Source of the DNA: Acidobacteriota bacterium
GTDB taxonomy: Bacteria > Acidobacteriota > Terriglobia > 20CM-2-55-15
Assembly: GCA_003223875.1 (NCBI GenBank)
Contig: QHWY01000172.1
Location: 1 to 39,245, forward strand
Length of the DNA: 39,245 nt
Direction of reading: 5' to 3'
Shown: piece after piece, positions 6,719-15,120 of the stretch
Layout: every line of letters starts with the position of its first letter
Numbering within the stretch: the stretch's first letter is position 1
Program-made: the position numbers and the translations under genes
The notes under the pieces: model-generated
The model's database searches: none
Told to the model about the DNA's origin: nothing
The model's input: the letters and a program-made list of their open reading frames with translations, nothing else

Positions 6719-9316
6719 ATGGGATCTTCGCTGCCAAAGCTTCGGAATGATCTGAGGATTAGCCGGCACGTGACGGCCGCGGGCACCTCTTTTGTCGTCA
6801 AAGAGCCTGCTTCAGGCAATTTCTTCCGGCTCGGCGAGGCTGAATATTTCATCGCGCAACATTTCGACGGCAAAACACCGCTGGAAACAGTGCGCCAGCG
6901 AGTGGAAGAAAAATTCGACGCTTCCCTTTCCAGTGAAACGTTACGGGCCTTTATCAATGAGCTGGACAAAAGGCACTTCTTCGAGGACGAGCGCGGTAAT
7001 AAGTCGAAAAAGCCTCGACGGAGGATCAGCGGCAATCTGCTCTTTCTGCGATTCAGAGCCTTCGATCCGACCCGACTGTTTGATCGTCTCGAGCCGCGCA
7101 TACGCTTCTTCTTCACGCCTCATTTCGTCATTCTTTCAGCCGTTTTCATTCTCTTCTCTGTCGGCGTCACGATTGCGCACTGGGATGAGTTCGTTACCGA
7201 TGTCTCGCGGCTATACCGGATAACAGCCGTTCCCATGTTCATGATGGTTGTCTTCGTTGTCGTTATTGCCCACGAATGTGCCCACGGTCTGACCTGCAGA
7301 TACTTCAAAGGCGAGGTTCATGAAATCGGTTTCCTGCTGATTTACTTTCAGCCTGCAATGTACTGCAACGTCAGCGACGCCTGGCTGTTTCCCGAGAAAT
7401 CCAAAAGAATGTGGGTCGGCGCTGCTGGACCTTATTTTGAATTATTTCTTTGGGCGCTGGCGGTGATGGCGTGGCGCATTACGGAATCGGATACATCCAT
7501 CAATGATGCAGCTCTGATTGTTGTGGCGACGTCCAGCGTGAAGACTTTCCTAAATCTGAATCCCCTCCTGAAATGGGATGGTTACTATCTGCTCAGCGAT
7601 TGGTTGGAAGTCCCTAACCTAAGAAGGCGGTCATTCAAGTACGTCGGTGATTTGCTCAGGAGGTTGGCGGGACTGCCCTCTCGAATTGCAGATGCAATCC
7701 CTCGACGCGAACGCTGGATTTATATGATCTACGGTGTCGTGGCGACCTTTGGCTCTTTTTCCATTCTGTTTTACGTCCTGGTGACCGCTGGAGGCCGACT
7801 CGTTGAAGGCCGGCAGCCGACGGTGGTCATGCTCTCGATGAGCCTGCTGTTCCTGAAGTTCAGGCGCCGCTTTCGCCGCCTGTTTGGAAAACGATCCGAT
7901 TCAGCAGATGACCTGGATGATGACTTCGACGACGAGAGCTCCGATGCCGGCTTCCGGGCAGACCACGTCGAGAACAGCTTCAGGGCTGAGACAGACAAAG
8001 GCGAACCTTCACGGTCTGATCCAACTCCGGTGAAGTCATCACGCCGCAACAAAGGTCGCAAACTGCGACCGCGCGCAATTTGGTCGATTATCGGCGTCGT
8101 CTCAGTTGCCGTTTTTCTGTTTGGCCATTCGGAGCTGCGGGTCAGTGGCCCTTTTAACATCCTGCCTGAAGAAAATGATGACGTCCGCGCCCCTGTGGAA
8201 GCCGTCGTCGACACCATTTATGTGGATGAAGGAGACGAAGTCCGAAAAGGAGATTTGATTGCCCAGCTTTCGGAAGTGGACCTCCGCGCCGAACTTCGCA
8301 AGACCGAAGCGGATCTGGCCGCCAAGCAAGCGCGTCTGAACATGCTCATTGTAGGAACGCGGCCCGAAGAAATCGAGTTGGCCCGAAAAGCGGTCGAGAC
8401 AAGTGCGACGAAAGCTCAGCAAGCCCTGGACCTATATAACCAGGCCAAACGCTCGCGAGAGGAACGGCTGGCACTCGCTGAGACGACAATCAAGAAAGGC
8501 GAGGAGCGGCTTCTATACGGCCAAAAGAGTTTGCAGATGCAGGAGGAGTTGATCAAGGAAGGTTTGGGCTCCATTCATCAGGTCGATGAAGCCGCCGAAC
8601 AGGTGGCCGTCCGCCGGAGGGAACTCGAGGAGGCGCGTGCCCTAAGACAAGTCATTCTTGCCGAAGATTTGGCCGAAATTCGAAAAGATGTAGCCATTAC
8701 CGAGAAAGAAGCTAAAGAAGCCGAAGCAAAACTTCAGATCCTCATGGCCGGAGCCCGGAAAGAAGAGATCGAAGCACTGCAGGCAGAGCTCACAAGTTCC
8801 GAAACACAACGCGCGTTTCTTCAGCAGCAACTCGAGGGTACACGCGTCCTTAGCCCGGCGACAGGAATTGTCGCGACGCCATCGCGGCTCCTTAAAGAGT
8901 TGAATCGGCAGCTCGTCAAAAAAGGAGACTTGATCGCGAAGGTTTATGCCCTCAACAAAGTCTCAGCACAGATCCTGATTTCAGAAAAAGAAATCGCCGG
9001 TATTGCCGTCGGTCAAAAGGTGGAGCTCCGAGCCCGAGCCTACCCTAGCGAGACGTTTGAGGGAATTGTTACTTCGATTGCGACCAGCGCACAGGGTACT
9101 TCCGGCAGCGAAGAAGCGCCGGCGACTACATCAGCTACCAGTGCCACTGGAAGCAAAACAATTGTTGTCACCACCGAAATCGAAAATCAGTCGTTACTTC
9201 TCAAGCCGGGAATGACAGGACAAGCCAAAATATTCTGCGGCAGACGGTCCGTGCGTGACCTGGCAACGCGACGCGCGGCCCAAACCCTGAAGGTCGATTT
9301 CTGGTCGTGGTGGTAA
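6719..9316 (+). CDS. PqqD-like domain / M50 site-2 protease / HlyD adaptor fusion
   Basis: An 865-residue, three-part membrane protein. Residues about 10-90 (FVVKEPASGNFFRLGEAEYF through RAFINELDKRHFFE) match the PqqD-like winged-helix fold used as a RiPP recognition element. Residues about 130-380 are a multi-pass M50 metalloprotease with HECAH at 185-189 (zinc ligands and catalytic Glu186) and the third ligand Asp287 in NPLLKWDG. A charged linker follows (about 395-455). A membrane segment (IWSIIGVVSVAVFLFG) comes next, then a HlyD-type adaptor (about 485-850) with lipoyl-like motif VRAPVEAVVDTIYVDEGDEV, long coiled coils and a second lipoyl half. Such fusions pair peptide recognition or cleavage with export. 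No ABC or RND transporter is encoded nearby. ATG 6719 is the only convincing start but has no good Shine-Dalgarno. Confidence 0.88.
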   Translation: MGSSLPKLRNDLRISRHVTAAGTSFVVKEPASGNFFRLGEAEYFIAQHFDGKTPLETVRQRVEEKFDASLSSETLRAFINELDKRHFFEDERGNKSKKPRRRISGNLLFLRFRAFDPTRLFDRLEPRIRFFFTPHFVILSAVFILFSVGVTIAHWDEFVTDVSRLYRITAVPMFMMVVFVVVIAHECAHGLTCRYFKGEVHEIGFLLIYFQPAMYCNVSDAWLFPEKSKRMWVGAAGPYFELFLWALAVMAWRITESDTSINDAALIVVATSSVKTFLNLNPLLKWDGYYLLSDWLEVPNLRRRSFKYVGDLLRRLAGLPSRIADAIPRRERWIYMIYGVVATFGSFSILFYVLVTAGGRLVEGRQPTVVMLSMSLLFLKFRRRFRRLFGKRSDSADDLDDDFDDESSDAGFRADHVENSFRAETDKGEPSRSDPTPVKSSRRNKGRKLRPRAIWSIIGVVSVAVFLFGHSELRVSGPFNILPEENDDVRAPVEAVVDTIYVDEGDEVRKGDLIAQLSEVDLRAELRKTEADLAAKQARLNMLIVGTRPEEIELARKAVETSATKAQQALDLYNQAKRSREERLALAETTIKKGEERLLYGQKSLQMQEELIKEGLGSIHQVDEAAEQVAVRRRELEEARALRQVILAEDLAEIRKDVAITEKEAKEAEAKLQILMAGARKEEIEALQAELTSSETQRAFLQQQLEGTRVLSPATGIVATPSRLLKELNRQLVKKGDLIAKVYALNKVSAQILISEKEIAGIAVGQKVELRARAYPSETFEGIVTSIATSAQGTSGSEEAPATTSATSATGSKTIVVTTEIENQSLLLKPGMTGQAKIFCGRRSVRDLATRRAAQTLKVDFWSWW

Positions 9317-9328
9317 AGGAGAGCAAAT

Positions 9329-10324
9329 ATGGTCACATCGGAAGTCGATCTGAAACCGGAATCAAAAATTGAACAAGCGGAATTCGCTGCTCCCGCGGAA
9401 TCCACAAGCGCCTGCCAAGCTGATGCGGATATCCCCTACGAGAAACTGTACCTGACTGGGCGGCCGACGCTGAAGGAATTCCTCCGGTTCGTGCGAAAGA
9501 ACGCTTTGAACCCGCCTAACGAGGGTATTCTCACCGATGAGTGGGAAAATGCCAAAACGGTGGCTCGATCGCTCGAAACGTTGGAGGCGGACGCCGTGGA
9601 CAATCCCCCTATCCACAAGCTCGGACCGCAACACGAACCGCTCCTGATCGAATTTTTAAAGGATCCCGTGGTCCAGCACAGTTTCAATACCGTTCCAACT
9701 GAAGTCGCCATCGTCGAACTGGATCGCATGATCGTTTATCAAAAACATATCGATCTGACGTTCGCGCGTCAGCTTGAAAGAAAATTGGGTCCCTCGCCGA
9801 CGGAAGAGCAAATCTTCCGCACCTGTCTGCCGTACGATCATCCGCATCCACCGGTGAAGTGGTCGCGAATGCGGCGGAACAGCTATGTTTTCATGTCGCC
9901 GTCCAATGATCTACGTTTCCTAGGTGCCAGGCCGTTGAACCCCGCCGACATAGTAACCTCCTCTCCAAACCTCGTAGGCATGGTTGGGCTTGCGGTCGGT
10001 TTTGGCTCGAATTTTATGAACGCGATCTATGCCGAAAACCGACTCATTCTCAACAATGGAAGCCATCGGGCATACACACTCCGCAAGATGGGAATCACGC
10101 ATGTACCTTGCATTATTCAACATCTCGGCTCATGGGATCAGCTCGACGTCATCGCGTCTACCGAGGTGGCTGAAAGTCCGGATTTCTTCCTGAAGAACGC
10201 CAGGCCGTCAATGTTGAAAGATTATTTCGATCCGAGACTCCACAAGGTGATTCCTGTCCATAAACGATTGCAGCAGATTACCGTGCGATTTGAAGTGGAA
10301 GAAAGCTCGGTGCCAGCGTTCTAA
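9329..10324 (+). CDS. ParB/sulfiredoxin-fold-like protein of unknown function
   Basis: A 331-residue soluble protein. AAAGGAG at 9315-9321 supports ATG 9329, which is 12 bp after the M50-HlyD stop, so the two are cotranscribed. The only recognisable motif is LILNNGSHRAYTLRKMGI followed by VPCII (about residues 241-263, His246-Arg247). It matches the G-x-HR signature of the ParB/sulfiredoxin superfamily, which includes ParB CTPases, sulfiredoxin and the free-serine kinase SerK. The N-terminal 190 residues (including YLTGRPTLKEFLRFV and YDHPHPPVKW) match nothing I recognise. It lacks the ParB helix-turn-helix region and is not near a parA. In this context a peptide-modifying phosphotransferase is conceivable, for example on the Ser-rich tail of the 61-residue peptide, but that is speculation. 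Confidence 0.55.
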   Translation: MVTSEVDLKPESKIEQAEFAAPAESTSACQADADIPYEKLYLTGRPTLKEFLRFVRKNALNPPNEGILTDEWENAKTVARSLETLEADAVDNPPIHKLGPQHEPLLIEFLKDPVVQHSFNTVPTEVAIVELDRMIVYQKHIDLTFARQLERKLGPSPTEEQIFRTCLPYDHPHPPVKWSRMRRNSYVFMSPSNDLRFLGARPLNPADIVTSSPNLVGMVGLAVGFGSNFMNAIYAENRLILNNGSHRAYTLRKMGITHVPCIIQHLGSWDQLDVIASTEVAESPDFFLKNARPSMLKDYFDPRLHKVIPVHKRLQQITVRFEVEESSVPAF

Positions 10325-10338
10325 GGGTGGTGCGCCTC

Positions 10339-11892
10339 ATGCCGCATGAAAGCGAGCGCAGACTTCGGATGTCCTTGTTTACCGTCCCTGATGTGTCGAT
10401 CGGACGTGCTCCACTCACGCCTCAAAACAGCCAATTTGACCAGAGGCGGTTGGATTATCTGGAAGGGATGACCCGCTATCTGAACAATCTCTTTCAGGAT
10501 TTAGAGAAACGTTACTCTCAAGAGGAAGCCCTTTCGCGTCTTCAAAAATCGATCGCACAGCTCCCTTATTCGGAATTGGTGGAAATCGATGTCAAGAGAA
10601 GACCTGCGGTGAAGGCGCTTGCCAGCGCACGCGACAGAATCGCATTTAATCAGGAGCGCCTGAAAATCTCTTTTCTGGACGGCCTTGGGCGTCGCGCGGA
10701 GAGTCCAACAATCACAGCCGGCACCTCCTCGCCTGATGTATGCCACATCATCTCGAAGCTGTCACAGGGCATTTCGGAAGACTCGCTCTCGCAGATTCTC
10801 AAAAAGTCTTCCGTCGGCCTCACGGCTGTGATCGACGGTCTGCGTCAGCTTCAATTCATAGAAGAGACCGACATCGCGCAGCCCGTCGTGCCCAAGGACT
10901 TATTAACCGGCAAAGACGATCGTCTCACCTGGCTCGGGCACGCCTGCGTCTTGTTCCAGACTTCCTCGACATCGATCTGCGTCGATCCATTTCTTCGACC
11001 ACACATACGATGGACCGAAAGAGACCTGCAGTCTTCCTTTTCAGACTCCTATGCGGACCGCCTGTTCTTCGAACCCTATGGCCCACAAGTACCTCAGTTG
11101 TCACCCGCCGAGTTGCCACACCTCGATGCCGTGTTTGTTACGCACCAGGATATCGATCATTTTAATCTGGGAGTTCTGATGATGCTGCCGGAGGACGTCC
11201 CCATTATTGTCCCTGGCTATCGCGGTCATCATATGTGGGAGGTCAATCTGCGAGCTGTAATCCACAAGGTCCTTGGCAAGCGCCGCAACGTGATTTGTCT
11301 CAAACATGGAGAGACGATCACGATCGGGGACGTTCATGCGACGGCGTTTCCATTCTTCTCCGAGATGCCCTCTTCGCTCAAAACATCTTGGAATTGCTAC
11401 ATATTCGAAACCAAAAGATCCGCCATCGCCTGTGCTGCCGATTCCGCCATCACGGACAGTTCTGTCGACTTCCTCGCAAACCGGTTGACCGGCGAACGGA
11501 AACCGTTCGTCTTGTGTGCTCGATTAATCCACTCGGGACAAAAACCCGCAGGCTATCGGGATGAAATCGACAGTGTATTCAACTTCACCCGGCTGTGGCC
11601 GTGGTACACGCCGATCTGGGATCTTTTTCAACCTGTAGAGGAGCTGGGTATTAGCGAGAACCGTTTTCGGACTCTGTGCCGGCGGACGAATTTGCGCTTC
11701 TACATGCCGTACGCTATGGGTACAGCTCCGTGGTACCGCATCAGCGATGTAAACGATCCATTACACGTACCTATGGCGAACCTCTCGTTGCGTGATTTGC
11801 AATCGCTGTCCCTCAAACTGGAGGAGCTTTCTGAAGGCTCCGTACTATTTCCCGGCAAATTCGCAAAACCTGTGCCTCTCGCGTCCGCCTGA
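10339..11892 (+). CDS. metallo-beta-lactamase-fold hydrolase (UlaG/PqqB-like) with N-terminal winged-helix-like domain
   Basis: The protein is 517 residues from ATG 10339. GTG 10327 and GTG 10330 are in frame, but the AAGGGTGG run at 10323-10330 sits well placed to serve ATG 10339. Residues about 130-180 (CHIISKLSQGISEDSLSQIL through VIDGLRQLQFIEE) have the spacing of a small winged helix, reminiscent of PqqD-like domains. The MBL fold follows: LTWLGHACVLF and ICVDPFL, the metal motif THQDIDHFN (His269, Asp271, Asp273, His274), VICLKHGETITIGDVHATAFP, and an Asp-containing IACAADSAIT strand. This resembles UlaG- and PqqB-type hydrolases. It is the last gene of the rightward cluster and starts just after the ParB-like gene. 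The substrate is unknown; PqqB-like action on a peptide is one possibility. Confidence 0.8.
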   Translation: MPHESERRLRMSLFTVPDVSIGRAPLTPQNSQFDQRRLDYLEGMTRYLNNLFQDLEKRYSQEEALSRLQKSIAQLPYSELVEIDVKRRPAVKALASARDRIAFNQERLKISFLDGLGRRAESPTITAGTSSPDVCHIISKLSQGISEDSLSQILKKSSVGLTAVIDGLRQLQFIEETDIAQPVVPKDLLTGKDDRLTWLGHACVLFQTSSTSICVDPFLRPHIRWTERDLQSSFSDSYADRLFFEPYGPQVPQLSPAELPHLDAVFVTHQDIDHFNLGVLMMLPEDVPIIVPGYRGHHMWEVNLRAVIHKVLGKRRNVICLKHGETITIGDVHATAFPFFSEMPSSLKTSWNCYIFETKRSAIACAADSAITDSSVDFLANRLTGERKPFVLCARLIHSGQKPAGYRDEIDSVFNFTRLWPWYTPIWDLFQPVEELGISENRFRTLCRRTNLRFYMPYAMGTAPWYRISDVNDPLHVPMANLSLRDLQSLSLKLEELSEGSVLFPGKFAKPVPLASA

Positions 11893-11917
11893 ACAATCAA
11901 AGTGTTAGCCTGTCTGA

Positions 11918-13207
11918 GTGAAGAAAGAGGACGCAGCCGAGACTCTGTCGATGAACGGGCGCGAAGTACGTGTGACCCACGCCGGCAAGCTTTATTTCTC
12001 CAGGCAAACGAAGCTCTCGAAACTCGATCTCGTCCGCTATTACATGGCTGTCGCTCCGGGCGCCCTGGCTGGAATTCGCGATCGGCCGCTGGTTCTGAAA
12101 CGGTTCGTCAATGGTGCGGAAGGCGAGGCGTTTTATCAGAAACGCGCGCCGGCACGGCGGCCCGAATGGCTGCGAACGGTCACGCTGTCATTTCCTTCTG
12201 GGCGCAAAGCGGAGGAGATCGTTGTGGATGATGCAGCAGGCCTCGTGTGGATCGTGAATCTGGGCTCGATCGAGCTGCATCCGCACGCGGTGCGCACTGC
12301 CGATCTTGAGCATCCTGACGAGTTGCGCGTCGATCTGGATCCGGGTCCGGGGGTCGGCTGGGACGACGTACGCCGTGTCGCTCTTGAAGTGAAATCGTTT
12401 CTCGATGAGATGGGACTGAGAAGCTGGCCGAAGACGAGCGGTTCGCGTGGAATGCACGTGAATGCGCGGATTGAACCGCGCTGGACGTTTGTCGAAGTGC
12501 GGCGCGCTGCACTTGCGCTTTCGCGTGCAATCGAGAGGCGGGTACCCTCCCTCGCCACCTCGAAATGGTGGAAGGAGGAGCGGCACGGCGTGTTTCTCGA
12601 CTACAACCAAAACGCGAAGGACCGTACGACGTGCTCCGCGTATTCCGTGCGGCCGCTGCCGGATGCGCGCGTATCGGCGCCGCTTCGCTGGGACGAAGTT
12701 CCCGACTGCGATCCGGCCGCCTTCACCGTGCTCACGGTTCCGAAGCGTTTCGCGAAATTGGGCGACCCGCACGCGGATATGGATGCTCAGCCAGGCTCCC
12801 TCGAAAAGCTGCTCGAGGTTGCGGCCGAAGACGAAGCGGCTGGTCTCGGCGATGCGCCATGGCCTCCCCACTTTCGCAAGATGGAAGGCGAATCACCGCG
12901 CGTAGCCCCATCGCGTGCGGCGAAGAAGCCGCGAAAGAAGATGCCGCTTCTGGTGATCGCCAACTCTCCCTCTAAAGAAGCTGCTCTTGCCGGGCTGGAC
13001 CGGTGGAAGAAGAAGCACTCGGAAGTGGCCAAGCTTCTTGCCGTGGACGATGTGCTGATCGACTCGATGCGAGGCCGGTCATCCACATGGACTCGTATCC
13101 GCTTGAACCTGCGTCACGTGCCGGAGGCTTTGCGCCCACCGCAGGAAACTCCGGATCCCGATGACGATCCCACCCGTGAATGGCGTAGTCGGAGAATGAG
13201 CACGTAA
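11918..13207 (+). CDS. LigD-type polymerase (archaeo-eukaryotic primase fold) for end joining
   Basis: A 429-residue stand-alone POL domain of the LigD family, an NTP-preferring gap-filling polymerase in bacterial non-homologous end joining. Catalytic metal ligands are Asp139 and Asp141 in RVDLDPGP, with a later Asp228 in FLDYNQNAKDRT. The nucleotide-binding motif SGSRGMHV has His180. Early motifs VTHAGKLYF and YYMAVAP are typical. The C-terminal 100 residues are a Lys-rich tail. In many bacteria this domain is fused to ligase and phosphoesterase; here the ligase is a separate, convergent gene 6 bp away. The start is GTG 11918 or ATG 11951; neither has a clear Shine-Dalgarno. No Ku gene is in the window. 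Confidence 0.88.
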   Translation: MKKEDAAETLSMNGREVRVTHAGKLYFSRQTKLSKLDLVRYYMAVAPGALAGIRDRPLVLKRFVNGAEGEAFYQKRAPARRPEWLRTVTLSFPSGRKAEEIVVDDAAGLVWIVNLGSIELHPHAVRTADLEHPDELRVDLDPGPGVGWDDVRRVALEVKSFLDEMGLRSWPKTSGSRGMHVNARIEPRWTFVEVRRAALALSRAIERRVPSLATSKWWKEERHGVFLDYNQNAKDRTTCSAYSVRPLPDARVSAPLRWDEVPDCDPAAFTVLTVPKRFAKLGDPHADMDAQPGSLEKLLEVAAEDEAAGLGDAPWPPHFRKMEGESPRVAPSRAAKKPRKKMPLLVIANSPSKEAALAGLDRWKKKHSEVAKLLAVDDVLIDSMRGRSSTWTRIRLNLRHVPEALRPPQETPDPDDDPTREWRSRRMST

Positions 13208-13213
13208 TCCGTT

Positions 13214-14302
13214 TTACCGGCCACTCGCAAAAATTACCGCCAGCTCCAGCGGAGGAACCACCTCGAGTTGGTCATACGTGCAGTCGCTCGGCTTCTTGTC
13301 CGGACGCCAACGGCGAAACTGCGCCAGGTGGCGAAATCGACGGCCCTGCATGTGTTCGTAAGCAACTTCGACAACCAGCTCGGGCCGCAGCGGCTCCCAG
13401 GAAAGATCCTTGCCCTGGCTCCAGCGGCTCTGGCCCCCGGGCATGCGATGCCCGGCTTCGGCGTCCGCCGGTTCGAGCTCGGCCCATCGTTTCCAGGGAT
13501 GATCGGCGAGGGCATCCCGCCGATACCGCGCGAGGTATTCGACGAGGTCACGGCGCACGCTGTCCTTAAAGCTCCCACAGACACCCACATGCTGCAGCGC
13601 GCCGGCATCGTCGTAAAGACCGAGCAGCAGCGAGCCGACAGCCACGCGCCCACCGTTCTTGTGCCATCGAAAACCGCCAACCACACAGTCGCAATCGCGC
13701 TCGTGCTTTACTTTGAGCATGACCCGCTTGTTGGATTCATAGGTTCCCGAAATCGCCTTGGCCACGACACCGTCGAGACCGGCGCCCTCAAAGCGGCGAA
13801 ACCAATCCGCCGCGACGTTGATTTCAGGCGTTGCAGGCGTCAAGCGGATCGGCGGAGCTGCGGTTGAAAGCAGCGATTCCAGCTTCAGACGGCGCTCCTG
13901 AAAGGCCATGCTGCGCAGATCCTGGTCGCCCTCCGAGAGCAGATCGAACAAAACGATCGATGCCGGAGTTTCCTGCGAAAGCAGCTTCACCCGCGAGGCG
14001 GCCGGATGAATGCGAAGCTGCAATGCTTCGAAATCCAGCACGCCATTTCTGGCGATGACGATTTCGCCGTCGGCAACTACGCGAGCCGGCAATTCTGATC
14101 GAAGCGGCTCCAGCAGTTCCGGGAAGTAGCGGTTCAGCGATTTTTCGTCGCGGCTCTGAATCAGGATCTCATCGCGGTCCTGAAAAACCAGCGCGCGGAA
14201 CCCATCCCATTTCGGCTCGAAGATCCAATTTCCAGCAGCGGGTAATTCTCCGACCCGTTTAGCAAGCATCGGCAGAATCGGCGGGTTTACGGGAAGATTC
14301 AC
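13214..14302 (-). CDS. ATP-dependent DNA ligase (LigD/LigC type)
   Basis: A 362-residue ligase. Motif I is EPKWDGFRAL with the adenylated Lys31. Downstream are VADGEIVI (motif III region), GLDGVVAK (motif IV) and MLKVK (motif V). A C-terminal OB-fold follows (residues about 235-355). The length and motifs fit the ligase domain of LigD or free-standing LigC, which seals nicks and breaks. It is convergent with the LigD-type polymerase (gap 13208-13213) and divergent from the 5'-3' exonuclease, with only 23 bp between the two starts. The three genes form a plausible repair module. The start ATG at 14300-14302 gives the expected N-terminus. Confidence 0.92.
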   Translation of the reverse strand: MNLPVNPPILPMLAKRVGELPAAGNWIFEPKWDGFRALVFQDRDEILIQSRDEKSLNRYFPELLEPLRSELPARVVADGEIVIARNGVLDFEALQLRIHPAASRVKLLSQETPASIVLFDLLSEGDQDLRSMAFQERRLKLESLLSTAAPPIRLTPATPEINVAADWFRRFEGAGLDGVVAKAISGTYESNKRVMLKVKHERDCDCVVGGFRWHKNGGRVAVGSLLLGLYDDAGALQHVGVCGSFKDSVRRDLVEYLARYRRDALADHPWKRWAELEPADAEAGHRMPGGQSRWSQGKDLSWEPLRPELVVEVAYEHMQGRRFRHLAQFRRWRPDKKPSDCTYDQLEVVPPLELAVIFASGR

Positions 14303-14312
14303 CCATCAATCT

Positions 14313-14318
14313 TATACT
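14313..14318 (+). promoter_or_regulatory. possible -10 element for a leaderless exonuclease mRNA
   Basis: TATACT lies 7 bases before ATG 14326 in the 23-bp gap between divergent genes. Initiation from it would start at or near the ATG. No clear -35 is visible, and there is no Shine-Dalgarno, which fits a leaderless transcript. Confidence 0.3.
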
Positions 14319-14325
14319 TGATCGA

Positions 14326-15120
14326 ATGGATGTTTACTTGATCGACGGCACATACGAACTGTTCCGCCATTTCTTTGCTGTGCCATCGGTCAAAGATCCA
14401 AACGGCCGGGAGATCGGGGCGGCTCGCGCTGTTGTGAATTCCGTCAGGCGAATGATCGATGAAGGCGCGACGTATATCGGCGTCGCTACCGATCGCGTAA
14501 TCGAATCATTCCGAAACGACCTATATGCGGGATACAAGACCGGCGAAGGAATTCCACCGGAACTCTATTCGCAGTTTCCGATTCTTGAGAGTGAGCTCGA
14601 GGCCATGGGAATCGTGGTCTGGCCGATGGTGGAGTTCGAAGCCGATGATGCTCTGGCATCGGCGGCTGTTAAGGCCGCACAAGACTCGAAGGTGAATCGT
14701 GTTGTGATCTGCACGCCCGACAAAGATTTGAGCCAATGTGTCTCGGGAACCCGCATCGTTCAACTCCTTCGCCGAACGCGGGTCATCATTGACGAGGCCG
14801 CGGTAGTCGCAAAATTCGGCGTCGGGCCCAAATCCATTCCCGACTATCTCGCTCTGGTCGGTGATAGCGCGGACGGCTTTCCCGGCATGCCGGGGTGGGG
14901 CAAGAAAGCGGCGGCCTCGATCTTGTCCGCATATCCGCACCTCGAAGACATACCCAAGGATTGGAAAGAGTGGCGTCCTTCCATCCGCAACGCTTCCTTG
15001 TTAGCGAGAGTGCTCTTCGAGGGCTGGGATCAGGCACTCCTGTTTCGGACACTCGCAACGTTGCGAACAGATGTTCCGGTATTCAACACCATCGATGATC
15101 TGCGCTGGACCCAGCGCTGA
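14326..15120 (+). CDS. 5'-3' exonuclease / flap-endonuclease-like protein
   Basis: A 264-residue protein equivalent to the N-terminal nuclease domain of DNA polymerase I, but encoded alone. Acidic metal-binding positions are visible in VYLIDGTYELFR, VEFEADDALA, CTPDKDLSQ and VGDSADGFPG. The last of these runs into the helix-hairpin-helix (PGMPGWGKKAAASIL) that binds DNA. It would remove 5' flaps or RNA primers and fits beside the ligase and polymerase. Its final bases abut, tail to tail, the stop codon of the deacetylase gene. The start ATG 14326 has no Shine-Dalgarno. Confidence 0.9.
   Translation: MDVYLIDGTYELFRHFFAVPSVKDPNGREIGAARAVVNSVRRMIDEGATYIGVATDRVIESFRNDLYAGYKTGEGIPPELYSQFPILESELEAMGIVVWPMVEFEADDALASAAVKAAQDSKVNRVVICTPDKDLSQCVSGTRIVQLLRRTRVIIDEAAVVAKFGVGPKSIPDYLALVGDSADGFPGMPGWGKKAAASILSAYPHLEDIPKDWKEWRPSIRNASLLARVLFEGWDQALLFRTLATLRTDVPVFNTIDDLRWTQR

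Noticed and set aside
12136-13086. Several long minus-strand open frames opposite the LigD polymerase gene
   Set aside because: They are shadows caused by high G/C in the third codon position and encode Arg/Ser-rich low-complexity sequence without domains.
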